From NCBI RefSeq assembly GCF_037975245.1, contig NC_092567.1, forward strand, positions 17,844,376 through 17,908,375: a DNA stretch of 64,000 bases. The letters are read 5' to 3'. Made by a program: the position numbers and the translations under genes. The notes under the pieces are model-generated. The model was not told the DNA's origin. It worked only from the letters and a program-made list of their open reading frames with translations, and did not search any database. Shown one piece after another: positions 1 through 12,390 of the stretch (its first letter is position 1; every line of letters begins with the position of its first letter). This stretch comes from Apostichopus japonicus. Lineage: Eukaryota > Echinodermata > Holothuroidea > Aspidochirotida > Stichopodidae.

Positions 1-179
1 TCTCTTGTTCTCTTGTACATTTACCCACGTCTACTGTCAAAATTGCATAATTTAATACAAGAGATTGAAATAAAGTCGTATGAATTGAATTGAATTGTAT
101 TAAAAAAATAAGCTAACCAATATTATCAGATTGGCTAAAAAGATGCATTATTAGAAATGTTTTGATGACAATAAAACAA

Positions 180-560
180 CCTAAAGGAAACTTTGGATAT
201 CATGTATAGAATTCTTGGTGGTACTTCACCCAAAGTCCTGTTGATAAAATTAAAGAGAATAACAATTATATCACCGATAAACATGTAATGGCTGACACAT
301 TCAACAATTTTTTTGTTAATATAGGTAGCAATCTTGCAAGTACAATACCCCCATATAATTCAAATTTTCGTGACTTTCTTCCTGAGGCAAACCCAACATC
401 TCTATTTCTACCAACTAATAACACAGAAATTATTGACTTAATTATGAATATGAAGAAAAGGTGCGTGTGGTATTGATAATATTTCTTTTAATATTCTACA
501 AGATAATCGATTTCCTTTAGATATAGATGATATAGATGTTGCACAATATATCATAAATGG
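180..560 (+). pseudogene. Non-LTR retrotransposon fragment (CR1/Jockey-like), pre-RT region
   Basis: A 62-codon open stretch (288-476) contains FNNFFVNIGSNLA followed by NPTSLFLPTNNTEIIDLIMNMK. This pattern is typical of the segment between endonuclease and reverse transcriptase in CR1/Jockey-type non-LTR retrotransposons. Coding similarity seems to start upstream (about 180) with stop codons. It continues after a frameshift near 470 as GIDNISFNIL, the usual 'G-I-D-x-I' start of the RT domain. No RT catalytic motifs follow, so it is a short dead fragment. The family is assigned by motif recognition only. Confidence 0.6.
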
Positions 561-599
561 TTTGCCATATCCTTCTATTTCCCTTTTATTTATATGAAT

Positions 600-960
600 T
601 ATGTTACGGTGGGTTTCTTGTAAAAGCTTCGGCTTCAAAGCCCTTCCACCAATTCACTTATCGATTGTTATATGTCTTTTTATTGTAAAATATGCATAAC
701 ATGTCATAATTATATGATTGAACGAGACTTCAATCGATTCTATGTCTGTTCTGTCTGTTTATAAGGGTACAATGAGAAATTTCATATTCTAAGAGTGCAG
801 AAATTGATTGGGTATGTCGGTATGTGTGGGCGACAAGTGGGTATCGTGTAGTGTTGTAGTACTGCTGTAGCAAACAGACCAACGTTGTTTCAATGTTTCA
901 ATATTATTCCTTGAGAAAAAAGTACACCAAACAACAAAAGACGTTTCCCATTATTTTGGA
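600..960. other. Intergenic, nothing recognised
   Basis: AT-rich sequence with stops in all frames. I see no gene, RNA or clear repeat. Confidence 0.5.
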
Positions 961-1165
961 CCAGACCATTCGATAATAGGTTGGTGACAAGTTTAACAAC
1001 GGTGAAAGGTCGGCATGGTCGCATGTGGTAGGGATTAATAATAATAATAATTGTACAAATAAAATTAATTCTCTTAATTAAAATAGGTTAGTGATGTGAA
1101 GTGTTGTTATCAAAATATTTAGAGAGCAACAAAACTATTACTCTTTTAGATTGTTTAAAAGTAAG

Positions 1166-1210
1166 TTGGCCTGACGTTTCGATCCTAGCAGGATCTTCTT
1201 CAGAGGCCAA
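1166..1210 (-). ncRNA. Hammerhead ribozyme motif, Penelope type
   Basis: Read on the minus strand: a 7-bp stem I (TTGGCCT with AGGCCAA), core CTGAAGA, one extra A, stem II (GATCCT-GCT-AGGATC), core GAAA, then CGTC. The only possible stem III is the self-complementary ACGT with no loop, so the fold would need two RNA copies. 'Minimalist' hammerheads thought to work as dimers are known in the flanking repeats of metazoan Penelope-like elements. Here no RT is attached, so it is a solo remnant. Confidence 0.65.
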
Positions 1211-1227
1211 ATGACACTTGCCATTTA

Positions 1228-1262
1228 GCCTCTGAAGAAGATCCTGCTAGGATCGAAACGCC
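1228..1262 (+). ncRNA. Truncated hammerhead motif, opposite orientation
   Basis: GCCT, CTGAAGA, stem II and GAAA are intact on the plus strand. The cleavage triplet reads GCC instead of GTC, and the 3' strand of stem I is replaced by the CGCCCAAC element. It faces the minus-strand copy at 1166-1210, forming an inverted pair with an about 17-nt spacer. Probably inactive. Confidence 0.5.
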
Positions 1263-1844
1263 GGAAGCAGGTCACTTCGCCCAACAACCATTTCGCCCAA
1301 ATGCCATTTCGCCCAACCTTACCATTCTGCCCAACCAGCCTGGTCATTTCGCCCATCCAACCTGGTCATTTCGCCCAATCAGCCTGGTCATTTCACCCAA
1401 CAAGCCTGGTCATCTCGCCCAACCTTGATTAAATATGATACTTCAAATAGAAACGTTCGGGAATTGTTAACGTTACGGGATCGAACCGAATGTTAAGGAA
1501 TCTTGAGGATGGATCAGTGTTTTAGGGGTTAGGTTTGATAGTAAACGTTCGGAAATTGTTAACGTTACAGGATGCGAACCGAATATTAAGGAAACTTGAA
1601 GTCGTGGTTAAATTGATTACATATGTGATTACATATGTGGTTAAATTGATACCATGGTTACATTGATTAAATATAGTACGGTGAACGGTGAAAGGTCGGC
1701 ATAGTCGCATATGTAGGGATTTATAATAATGATACAAATAAAGTTAATTCTCTAAATTATAATAGGTAAGTGATGTGAAGTGTTGTTCTCAAAATATTAA
1801 GAGAGCAACAAAACTATGACTCTTTCAGATTGTTTAAAAGTAAG

Positions 1845-1889
1845 TTGGCCTAACGTTTCGATCCTAGCAGGATCTTCTTCAGAGGCCAA
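1845..1889 (-). ncRNA. Hammerhead ribozyme motif, second copy
   Basis: Same architecture as 1166-1210, with 7-bp stem I and identical stem II. The cleavage triplet is GTT rather than GTC, still within the permitted NUH rule. The facing plus-strand partner (about 1907-1924) is cut off inside stem II. Confidence 0.6.
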
Positions 1890-2885
1890 ATGACACTTGC
1901 CATTTAGCCTCTGTAGAAGATCCGGAAGCAGGTCACTTCGCCCAACAACCATTTCGCCCAACTGCCCAGCCAGCCTGGTCATTTCGCCCAACCAGCCTGG
2001 TCATTTCGCCCAACCTTGATTAAATATGATACGTTAGTGAGGAAACGTTCGGGAATTGTTAACGTTACGAACCGAATATTAAGGAATCTTGAAGATGGAT
2101 CAGTGTTTTAGGGGTTAGGTTTGATAGTTTTGATGGCTAACTTTGGGGAATTATTAACGTTACGGGATGCGAACCGAATATTAAGGAAACTTGAAGTCGA
2201 GGTTAAATTGATTACATGTGATAACACATGCGGTTACATTGATACAGTGGTTACATTGATTAAATATAGTACTTCAATATTACGGACGGGTTTTATATTT
2301 CATCTTATTTTCAATTTAATAAGGAAACGTTCGGGAATTGTTAGTCGGTAGGATTGATCAGTGTTTTATGGGTTAGGTTTGATAGATTTTTATGGAGACC
2401 GATTCCCCTTTGTTTGTATAACATTAAATTAATTAACACTATGTAGAACTAGATAAACACCTAACTGCTGTGAACAATACCCTTGATTAATACCTGACGG
2501 ACTTGATAAACGCTTGACCGAAGTCATCAAGCATAACAATAGCTGTGCATTAATAAACCAAATTGAACTAGTCAAATAGAAAAGGTGATATTATTCCACA
2601 CCGATTCCCCTTTGTTTGTGTAATAAAATAACTTTCATTGTATGCGTAACCGCCTAAAGTAGTGTAATCCTCCCATTATACCCGAAATAACTGCTTAGAC
2701 TCCGATCGATATCGAGCGGACCTCACTTTATTTACCTACCACGAAGTAACATAACCGAAAATAAATCAGATTGAACTAGTGAAATAGAAAAAGTAACTAT
2801 TATTCTGACTGAATATTAGTAAAAAAAAGTTGGGCGAAATGACCATGTTGGTGGGGCGAAATGGTTGTTGGGCGAAGTGACCAGA

Positions 2886-3032
2886 AAACCAGCCTGGTCA
2901 TTTCGCCCAACCAGCCTGGTCATTTCGCCCAACCAGCCTGGTCATTTCGCCCAACCAGCCTGGTCATTTCGCCCAACCAGCCTAGTCATTTCGCCCAACC
3001 AGCCTGGTCATTTCGCCCAACCTTGATTAAAT
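2886..3032 (+). repeat. 22-bp minisatellite, about six units
   Basis: Six consecutive near-identical 22-bp units with core TTTCGCCCAACCAGCCTGG. This is the longest uninterrupted array of this motif in the window. The unit matches the sub-terminal repeats of the element at 34345-35030. Confidence 0.85.
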
Positions 3033-5066
3033 ATGATACTGCAAAGGAAACGTTCGGGAATTGTTAACGTTACAGGATACGAACCGAATAGTAAGGAAAC
3101 TTGAGGATGGATCAGTGTGTTAGGGATTAGGTTTGATAGTAAACGTTCGATTAAGAAAAATTGAAGTGCGTTACTTTGTATAACTTTAGTAAGGAAACGT
3201 TCGGGAATTGTTAACGTTACAGGATACGAACCGAATATTAAGGAATCTTGAGGATGGATCAGTGTTTTAGGGGTTAGGTTTGATAGTAAACGTTCGGGAA
3301 TTGTTAACGTTACAGGATACGAACCGAGTATTAAGGAAACTTGAAGTCGTGGTTTTAATTGATTACATATGTGATTACATATTTGGTTACATTGATAAAG
3401 TGGTTACAATTGATTAAATATAGTACTTCAATATTACGGACGGGTTTTATATATATATTTTTCAATTTAATAAGGAAACGTTCGGGAATTGTTAGTCAGT
3501 AGGATGGATCAGTGTTTTAGGGGTTAGGTTTGATAGGTTTTTATGAAGACCGATTCCCCTGTGTTTGTATAACATTAGATTAACACTATGTAGAACTAGA
3601 TAAACACATAACTGCTGTGAACAATACCCTTGATTAATTTTTTTTTAATGAAATAGAAACGGTTATATTATTCCACACCGATTCCCCTTTGTTTGTATAA
3701 TAATATAATTTCCATATAATAATAATATAACTTCCAATAATATAACCCAAAATAAATCAAATTTAACTAATGAAATAGAAACGGTTATATTATTCCACAC
3801 CGATTCCCCTTTGTTTGTATAATAATATAACTTCCATTGTATGCGTAAACGCCTAAAGTAGTGTAATCCTCCCATTATACCCGAAATAACTGCTCAGACT
3901 CCGATCGATATCGAGCGGACCTCTATTTACCTATTACCAAGTAACCTAACCCAAACTAAATCAAATTAAACTAGTGGAATAGAAAAAGTAATATTATTCT
4001 GACTAAATATTAGTAAAAATAAGGTTGGGCGAAATGACCAACACGGTTGGGCGAAATGACCAGGCTGGTTAGGCGAAATGACCAGGCTGGTTGGGCGAAT
4101 GGCAGTTGGGCGAAATGGTTGTTGGGCGAAGTGACTAGAAAGCCTCCGATCGATATCGAGCGAACCTCACTTTATTTACCTATCACAAAGTATCATAGCC
4201 CCAAATAAATCAATTGAACTAGTTAAATAGCAAAAGTAATATTAAAAAACAAAGGTTGGGCGAAATGACCAGGCTGGTTGGACGAAATGACCATGCTGGT
4301 TGGGCGAAATGACCATGCTGGTTGGGCGAAATGACAGCCTGGTCATTTTGCCCAACCAGCCTGGTCATTTCGCCCAACCTTGATTAAATGTTATATTTCA
4401 AAAGGAAACGTTCGGGAAGTGTTAACGTTACAGGATACGAACCGAATATTAAGGAAACTTGAGGATGGATCAGTGTTTTAGGGGTTAGGTTTGATAGGTT
4501 TGATAGTAAACGTTCGAATATTAAGGAATATTAAGGAAACTTGAAGTCCTTTAGTTTGTAAAACTTTAGTAAGGAAACGTTCGGAAATTGTTTACGTTAC
4601 GGGATACGAACCGAATATTAAGGAAACTTGAGGATGGATCAATGTTTTAGGGGTTAAATTATCAAGCAGAATAATAGCTGTGGATTCATAAACCACGTAC
4701 AATTGGCCTCCGATTAATACATATATATCCGCTAATAATATAACTTTCATTGCATGCGTAACCGCCTAGTGTAAGTAGTGTAATCCTCCCATTATACCTG
4801 AAATAACTGCTCAGACTCCGATCGATATCGAGAGGACCTCACTTTATTTACCTACCACGAAGTAACATAACCGAAAATAAATCAAATTGAACTAGTGAAA
4901 TAGAAAAAGTAACTATTAATCTGACAGGCTGGTTGGGCGATATGACCAGGCTGGTTGGGCGAAATGGCAGTTGGGCGAAACGGTTGTTGGGCGAAGTGAC
5001 CAGTAAGCGCGAGAGACTTTGTTTTTAAGACGTGTCAAAGATTTTTCTCAAAACGCAATGCCTTAA

Positions 5067-5304
5067 CACCAGAGTAAACACGATGTAGAGGGAACGATCA
5101 ACACCTGTACCGTCTGTGAACAGATATTTCTACGAAGAGATGCGTTAGTTAAACACTTGAAGACTCATGATAAGTCGTCTATGAAAACGAGCGGTCTGTC
5201 ACCCATCCTAACCTTACAATTGGACGCTTGGATGATCAGAAAAGGGCCACATAAAAAGAGGATTAGGGTCCGATCCGATAGAATATGTAAGTCACAAAGC
5301 TGAC
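5067..5304 (+). pseudogene. C2H2 zinc-finger fragment
   Basis: An open frame without an obvious start contains one perfect C2H2 finger: Cys codons at 5106 and 5115, then His codons at 5154 and 5166 (C-x2-C-x12-H-x3-H), with the usual aromatic (Phe) and Leu inside. The frame then runs through a Lys/Arg-rich stretch to a stop near 5304. It lies just outside the repeat nest and 2.3 kb upstream of the DNA polymerase fossil. It may belong to that element or be unrelated. A lone finger with no splice signals is best treated as a remnant. Confidence 0.45.
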
Positions 5305-6490
5305 GCGAAGGATCCAAAGAGATTGCATACTGCGAATCACCTGCAAATGAGAAATAATTCTACTGACGGTGCCTATGGAACAACCAATACAAGCGGCCAT
5401 GTCAAGGATGACAAATTAAAGCTGGAAAATCCGATCTGCTATTGTTAGAATCTCTTCTTGCCATATAGTTTAAGGCGTGTTGACAATTGTGATGTTCAAG
5501 ATTTAAACGAACTTCTATGAAAAGCATTGGTTGGAAATACGGACCAAATTTCAAACGAAGGGTAAACTGAGACATAGTTTGAATATCCGACTACAGATGA
5601 TGGCCACTGAAGAACTCGTCCAGGTAACAAAGCAGTTTTTCGAAAACCAAACGACGGTTTCAAGAAAAACGTTGGATTTGGCTTTCTTCGGAAATGCAGG
5701 AACTGCAAGCGACAATAAGCGAGTTTAGAGTTACGAGTGCGCATGCCCGATTCTCACTTGGGGTCAGGTCAACTGAGAATGGAATCCTCGGAAAACTTAA
5801 TAATGACAGCTTTCCATAACGATAATCGCACTAAGAATGGGTTACTGCGACATTTGGAATTTATTTCATGTGCATATTTCGGTGAGTTTACGATTAAAAA
5901 ACGTGTATAAATTGACTGAAACTACGCACTTCATAATAATATTGATTATAAGGGAACACACTACTTAGCGCACGTGAAATAGTTAGTCTGATATACGAAC
6001 GGAAAAAAAGAGTACTGTGTGACTGTGGGTTACGCGACCTTTCGTGGTTGCGGGTGTCTTAATGCTTCGCTGAAGTTCTAACTGATAATTTTCGGAAATT
6101 GATATGAAATGAATTTAAAATATAGCATGGAAAAAACTATTTTGCCCTTTTGTTTGTCATTATGAGCCCGAACTCTTTTTCTAAGAGAATATCGTAAGCA
6201 ACTCGAGTCTAAACTACTGACAGTGACACTGACAGAACTGTAGACCTCAATGGGCCTACATAACCTATCCTCATACTCGTTGGCTTTACGTCCATCAACG
6301 CACACTGCATAGTAGAGGCATTGATATCTTGTAGTTGGTTTTTCATGTTAAGAAATATTAGTTATCTTCATTTTTATGCATGATTTAAAATAAGCTTAGT
6401 CTTATTCTTGGCATATTCCTACTACTTATAGGGTGGGTTTAATTTGTTCAAACAGAGAAAAAAGAAGATATTTATTTTATTTGGGGAAGG
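5305..6490. other. No gene recognised
   Basis: Short overlapping open frames occur on both strands at 5496-5744, rich in basic residues but matching nothing I know. They could be debris of the element that carries the polymerase fossil. The rest has frequent stops. Confidence 0.4.
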
Positions 6491-6493
6491 ACA

Positions 6494-6966
6494 TTATAAA
6501 AAATAATAGTGGGTGGGGAACTTCCAGGGGTTATTCCAAGGAATATTATTAATACGCTGCGATGGTGTACACTCTGCCTTTAGAAAGCACAAACTTGACT
6601 CGGCAGAAATGGCATTGTAAAAAATTTCCTCGAGCCACCAAGACTCTAAATAGCTGAAGGCTTTACCATCTTTATAGTCCGTCATCAGTCTTTGCTTCAG
6701 TTCAATGTAATCAATACTGGTAAAATAATGCGCAATGTCAATGTACATGCAAGGCGGCCATTTTTCCATTGCAAATTCGCCTTCCCATGCAAGTGACAAA
6801 TCCGAAAAGGATCGGGCAGGGTCTCTCTTTCAACCTGAAGTACCGATGCGTAGTCATCTGCCTTTTCTTTTCGCGCATCTGCTATGTTATTTTCAGCAAT
6901 GTTCATCTGCTGAACGGCAGCATACGCTAAAGCAACCAACTCTTCTTTTCGGCCACTCATCTTCAA
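6494..6966 (-). pseudogene. N-terminal remnant of a SAP/SWIM/YqaJ-type protein
   Basis: Minus-strand coding similarity in two overlapping frames joined by a frameshift near 6750-6800. The first part begins GRKEELVALAYAAVQQ, like the SAP-type start of a family common in invertebrate genomes, and contains LPDPFRI. The second frame contains YIDIAHYFTSIDYIELKQR, GKAFSYLESWWLEEIFYNA and SLCFLKAECTPSQRIN, matching the order seen before the SWIM zinc finger and YqaJ-type nuclease in that family. Both downstream domains are missing because similarity ends at 6490. The polymerase fossil starts divergently 480 bp away. Family assignment is from remembered motif patterns. Confidence 0.5.
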
Positions 6967-7439
6967 CTTTCGTTTCTTTAAAAACTCTTTCAGTCTGTCA
7001 GCTTTTCAAAGTTTAAACTCTTCCAAACTTGTAGGAATATCCATCCCGAAGCGAAAAAACAGTAAATTTAGACGTAAATTATGCGATTTCTAATGTTTAC
7101 TGTAAGTGCTCATTAAGTTAGCGTGGGTACACGAGCATACAACTCTCGTCTCAACGAGAGTATTCTTATTTGACCTCTTGACCTTCATTGCGCAATGCAA
7201 ATAAACTGTTCTCTGAACTCGCTTATACTACAAAGCCGCACGTAATACCCGATTTTCCAAGAAACCTGTTCTTGTCACCGATCGAGGGAGCTTCCAAACC
7301 TTCCTACATCAACGATCCTGTTGAACATATATGTACGTTGAGCGCGCCCTGACTCGAAACGGGAGGTAGAAATGGTGACGAATGCCATGTTCATCATACT
7401 TGTCTGCTCGTCTGGTTTGTCGATCGTTGGGCCACTAAG

Positions 7440-10400
7440 AGGACATCATGTACTTGTATCTGTACGGTGACCATTTTTCCTACATTGGTGATATCGACAA
7501 CTACACTAAATCATACCAGGCCAAAGATGTCGTGAGCTGTGGCGACATAGAGGTATGTTACACCGCCACGAAGCGACTTGCGACAGAGTCGGCTTCACAC
7601 ATACTATTCCCGGTGGTGTTTAATGCAGTCTTTGAATTACTGGAGGAAGAAGGCATTCATATTCTCACATTCTCAGATATCATCCCCTATGAGCCGCTTT
7701 TTCTTTCGAATGCTACTTCGACGCAGTGCATTATGAAGGAATTGAAAATAATAGTAAACTCACGTGGGAAAGCAAAACATGTGTTACTTAGTATGAGCGT
7801 ATGCAGTAATGTTCCCGACTACGAAGACCCGAGATGTTTCGTGTCTGATGGTGATTCGAAAATACTACTAGCGAGTGTTTTGCCTTACCCATCGGAAATA
7901 AGGGTGTTTTGTCTAACCCATCGGAAGTAAGAGTATTTTTCTTACCCATCGTAAATATCAGAATAAAGTTTCCTGGCTTGAAAGAATATTACGGTAAATA
8001 TATTCGGGAGATCACGTATAAAGGGAGACAAAAAATAATTTGTTTGTCAAACACTTGTGAAAAATGCCCAGCCTCACTATTTACATGACCTCCTAAACAA
8101 GCTCGATGCTTATCTATCTGAACTTCTACTTATAGGTCTCAACTCTGGTTTATACGAAATCAACTTAGTAACAGAACAATTCTTAATTTCAGTGGTTGGT
8201 GGAGAACGATACCCTTATATTCCTTTTGAAGCGAAATAACAATTACAAGGCGGAAAATCGAAGAATTTGCTATGCCTGGATATTGCAAATTTTATTGCGC
8301 CAGGTTTGAGCTATGCTGCGTTTCTCAATGCCAATGACTGCACTCAGCAAATGGGTTTCTTTCCGTATGAATGGATCAGCTTGCAAAAGTTGGAAAACAA
8401 AGAAGTGCCACCATGCGAGGCATTATAAAGTGACTTGAAGAAATCTAATAGTATGGATTGAAGTAGATTATGCCAACTGTCATCGCGGGTGGCATGAAGA
8501 GGGCATATCCACGATGAAATAATTTTTAATTAGGTACAATAATTTAGACGTGGCATCTTCCTTGTACGCTTTAGATAAGATGGTGAACGTCTCCAAAGAA
8601 CGGGACATAGATGTCTTTGAAGTCGGAATATCCGTGCCGGGACTCACCATGATTTTTTTCAGATGGCAAAAGTCAAACCGTTTTCTTGTTTTCATTCCGT
8701 AAAAATCAAGTAGGTGAACCATCGGTTATTTTCCACCGCCATCAAAAGAAAAACAAATCTAAAATCAAAACATTTTTATGATGCGAACGCACTCTACTTA
8801 TATCGACCATCATGCAGAACATGCCCCACGGGCCCAGGATATCTGAGACGCCTGGAAGAAGCGGGTTTCAAGTTAGAAAGGAGTCGTCCAGTGAGTATCG
8901 AGTGGTTAGAGTGGAAGGCTCACGTAGAAAGTGTTCGTATTTGACATCAGTGGAATGATTAGGAAAAACCAGTGGGAATTAGACGTATACCAGTAGATGG
9001 TTATTGTCAAAACACAAACACCGTTTACCAGTTCCATGCTACTGGCATGCTCACGATTGTAACTTGACAATCAACAAATGTCACACATAGGAAACAGCTA
9101 CAGTGTTTAGAAGTCCGTAAACGACATACAAAAGAAATCAGAGCCTACATACTTGGTTTCAACTATGAAGAAATTTGGAAATGTCAGTATCGTCAAATAA
9201 TAAACAGTTGCCAACATCTCCAACATTTTCTTCAGTCTTTTAGCTTACCACTCGAGCAAGCTATAGTAAATTTCAACTTAAAACAATAGTACATGCCATT
9301 TGAGACGATCACTAGTCTTATTAGGTGTTATTGAGTGCGATATTCACGTACCGGATGATCTTAAACCTAAATTTGCGGAAATGTACCCCATCTTCAAGAA
9401 TTCGGAAATCTCCATCGACGATATTGGAGAACATATATAAGTATTTGCGATCGAGGGTAACATCATGTCTAATCCACGTAGAAGTCTGGTTGTCAGTATG
9501 TTTGGAGAGTAGATCGTGTTGCAACACGACTACAACTCTCGTCAAGTGGTATCTGGAAAAGGTTTGAAGATAACCAGAATCTACCAAGTCATCGAATTTA
9601 CACCCAAAGGTTGTTTCAAATGTTTGGTGAGGCCTTATCAAATGCAAGAAGGGAAGGTGACGGAGGCCACGCCAAGACTATTATTACCGATACGCTGAAA
9701 CTCGTTGGAAATGCGTCCTACGGGAAAACCACAACGAACAAGGAATGCCATAGAAATGTCAGCATCGTGACGGAAGAGAAAACCTCGAGATTTAAAACAC
9801 TTTCCGGGACCTAAAAGAAATTTCATCGTCGGGTTACGAAGTTGAATCTGCCAAGCGCTCTATTGCGATGGAATTACCTCTACAAGTGTATCTCTATCGT
9901 ATATCAGTATGCAAAGTTAGGCATACTTCAATTTAACTACAATTTCTTGGACAAATATTTCGAACGAAACTTTTAGGAGTATGTTGAGATGGACACTGAA
10001 TCTGCCTCTATTGCCATTGCAGCCGAAAAACTAAAAGATTTGCTCAACACAGACCTTTACAAAGACCATCAACGAAACAAACATTTATGGTTTCCACGTA
10101 CAGATACGGAGGAACATAAGCAGTACGATAAACAGATCCCTGGTATGTTATAGTGGAATTGGAAGGCGAGGGTATGATTGCCCCCAATAGTAAAATGTAC
10201 TACTGCTTTGGCGGAACGAACAAAGGAAAGTACAGCAGCTGTAAAGTCATCCACCAGATACGAAATGACGTCAGAAAAAATTATATTCTGATGTTCTGAA
10301 GTCTAAGAACTCAAAGACTGGTGAAAACAAATGGTTTAGGGTTAAAAATATCCAGATTTTTACTTACTCTCAAAGCAAAACTGGGTTTATCAATTTTTAC

Positions 10401-10470
10401 ACGAGGAGAAAGGTTTTGGAAAACGGTGTCCAGACGACCTACCTCACTATCTAACTATCGTAGGTGTGAC
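7440..10470 (+). pseudogene. Protein-primed family B DNA polymerase, fossil (Polinton/adintovirus-like)
   Basis: A long plus-strand gene broken by many frameshifts and stops. In order: an N-terminal segment with HFSYIGDIDNYTKSY and VFELLEEEGIH (7460-7680), then the exonuclease start and SMSVCSNVPDYEDPRCFVSDGD (7790-7860), LDIANFIAPGLSYAAFLNA (about 8272), and EVGISVPGLTM (about 8620). Polymerase motif A is YDANALYLY at 8777. The insert with VYQFH and CYWHAHDC lies at 9020-9060. Motif B is KLVGNASYGKT at 9698. QYAKLGILQFNYNFLDKYFER leads to motif C, where the expected D-T-D reads DTE at 9992. The C-terminal TGFINFYTRRKVLENG ends near 10440. Together these are the landmarks of type B polymerases of Mavericks/Polintons and related integrated viruses. 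No integrase, capsid or terminal repeats are seen nearby, so it is an isolated dead gene. Confidence 0.8.
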
Positions 10471-12390
10471 TCGTCAGGAAACATTGAGTAGGCGTAAGAA
10501 AAACGATACAGGATGTCACCTACGGCGATGGGCGAGATCGGGGCCCATACATACCCTAAACTTGTCTCAGAGAAATCCAACCCTACCTCCACGTGGTCAG
10601 AGGCGGAAAGTGCTCTTTTTTGCTTTCAAGCACGGCTAACAGGGCTCTAGTACTTAAAATAATTTTATTGATGGTTCTAGCATAGCGTATAACATTCATT
10701 GTTTACAGTGAGTTTTCTAAAATAAGAAAGTCGGGATAAATGAAACTACTCTTCATTTATTCTAAGAAATTAGTAAAGCAGGTTTGAACGCACCACGCAC
10801 TAGAAATATAGGTCTAATCTCTAGACATACCATTTAACTACTTAAGCGTTATATACACCCTGCTAGCGTTACAACACGGTACAGTGTCTTTTAGCATGGT
10901 GAAGATATCTCGTTAATCAAAACTAGTTGGAACAAGAAATGTTTGTCATTGATGTATGTTAATACTGGCGGATTAAGGAGGATCGTCAGCAGAGGACGGT
11001 GATATTGTTTCTTCAAAATACCATCCTATATTGAATAAATATTTGACCATATTACAAAACAAATAGACCTACATAACATTTGAAAGGTACCAACGTATAT
11101 TGTGTTCTTAGACAGTCTTGGAAAAATGTATACTAAACGAGTGAGTGCAAATCTAGAGTATTGTGTAGCGTGAGTCTCTTACGCAAAATTGATAATATAT
11201 GTCGCATACAAAGATGCCTTTATATAAGATGATGCTAGTATAATCCTTATGTATCAATACTACATTGTTCAGTTTGCATGATTTGCATGTGGGGTGAAGA
11301 ACATTGGTTCTTACACAAAATACGTGACATCGTGTTATAAACAAGACCTATTATACAAAATAATGTGAAACCCACCGTAACATATTATTTCATATTATTT
11401 ATATGTATGCTAAAACATGGAGCACCCATTCTTGTGTATTAGTTTAGACCACACGTCGTTACCACTTCTTAAAAGCAAGATGCTTCTCCACCATCATAAA
11501 ATACCGACAAGAATCACAAGATGAGATGACAACCATAATTGCAAAGTTATTTAGTGAAAACATTTGCAGGAAATCTCCATATGTATTTACCACGGAACAG
11601 TTGAAGAAAAGCTGAAAACAATTGAGTGACGTTCGCGTGCTTCCCTGACACATGCATACTGTAAACCGACAACCGTGGATATAATATGATCTATGTATAA
11701 CAACAATTCTTTGCATTTCAAAACGCTTTGAAGTCATACGATTACACGTATTACATCCAAACTGAACATAAACTGAATGTTTTGTTGACGCCAAGCAAAC
11801 CATCTTAAAAATCAAATTAATATTTCGATATGACCTCATTTAAAGTTACTATGTAAATAGCCTTTTTTGCGTAACAACTATTGTATACTATTCACACAAA
11901 TCATCCAGATTTAAAAGCTACTGAAATATATTGTCAATGCTTTACAAATGCTTGTCTCCTTAAGAAAGAAGCTCTCCATTTCTTTAAATATCACCTAAGT
12001 CTTATTAGTCTATCTAGCTCATTGCTGGTATTTCGCATCTTCTTTTCTGAGTGACTTTTGAAGACTTAAGTAGCAAATTTCATTATTTTAGTTTTTATCT
12101 GGTGCATTCGGCTACTTTTATAGATATATAAATATCTAGCCCTATATATACTTTTACAAGTATACTTTTATAAATATATTAATATCTAGGTCTATATATA
12201 TCTTATTAATATATAAATACCTATTTATACTTTTAAACTATGTATTATGTACATATTATCAGAATTAATGCTTGACCTTAATTGGGACCCCGGGATCAAG
12301 TTCACCCACCACACTTACCCACCACATGTACTCACCACAAAAAGGTGCGAACGGTTCATACTATACTACTCACATAAGTTAAAAATGTTT
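10471..12390. other. No gene recognised; AT-rich block at 12110-12240
   Basis: Several short open frames, none with recognisable motifs. The part 11690-11860 is similar to 47850-48010 in the other MBF2-like cluster, so it is ancestral flanking DNA of that gene. Degenerate tandem AT repeats (ATAAATATCTAG-type) lie at 12110-12240. Confidence 0.5.

Larger units (their letters stand above)
965..1925. repeat. Direct repeat of about 240-290 bp, two copies about 680 bp apart
   Basis: The segment from GTGAAAGGTCGGCAT to the hammerhead-like motif (about 1000-1258) recurs at about 1688-1925. Both carry GTGATGTGAAGTGTTGTT, then AGAGAGCAACAAAACTAT, then the TAAGTTGGCCT hammerhead block. Both stop at GGAAGCAGGTCACTTCGCC, the start of the CGCCCAAC repeat element. 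A tandem duplication, or two nested insertions of the same composite, explains this. Confidence 0.7.
1264..5005. mobile_element. Nest of CGCCCAAC-type non-autonomous elements
   Basis: The stretch is a mosaic of four recurring modules. (1) A 22-bp minisatellite with core TTTCGCCCAACCAGCCTGG. (2) An about 95-bp unit starting AAACGTTCGGGAATTG and ending GGGGTTAGGTTTGATAG. (3) A unit starting ACCGATTCCCCTTTGTTTG. (4) A unit with CTCCGATCGATATCGAGCG. The minisatellite lies in plus orientation at element left ends (1264, 1929) and reversed at right ends (2882, 4136, 5003). A complete single copy at 34345-35030 shows this to be a terminal-inverted-repeat element. Here several copies seem nested or tandemly joined. 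No transposase was found. Confidence 0.7.

Noticed and set aside
2886-3032. CRISPR-like regularly spaced repeat
   Set aside because: Units are contiguous 22-bp minisatellite copies without unique spacers, in a eukaryotic context.
2861-3067. 68-codon frame with repeated HFAQPAWSFRP-like peptide
   Set aside because: Translation of the 22-bp CGCCCAAC minisatellite.
1500-4660. TTAGGGGTTAGG words suggesting interstitial telomere repeats
   Set aside because: They occur once per 95-bp module as part of a longer conserved unit, not as tandem TTAGGG.
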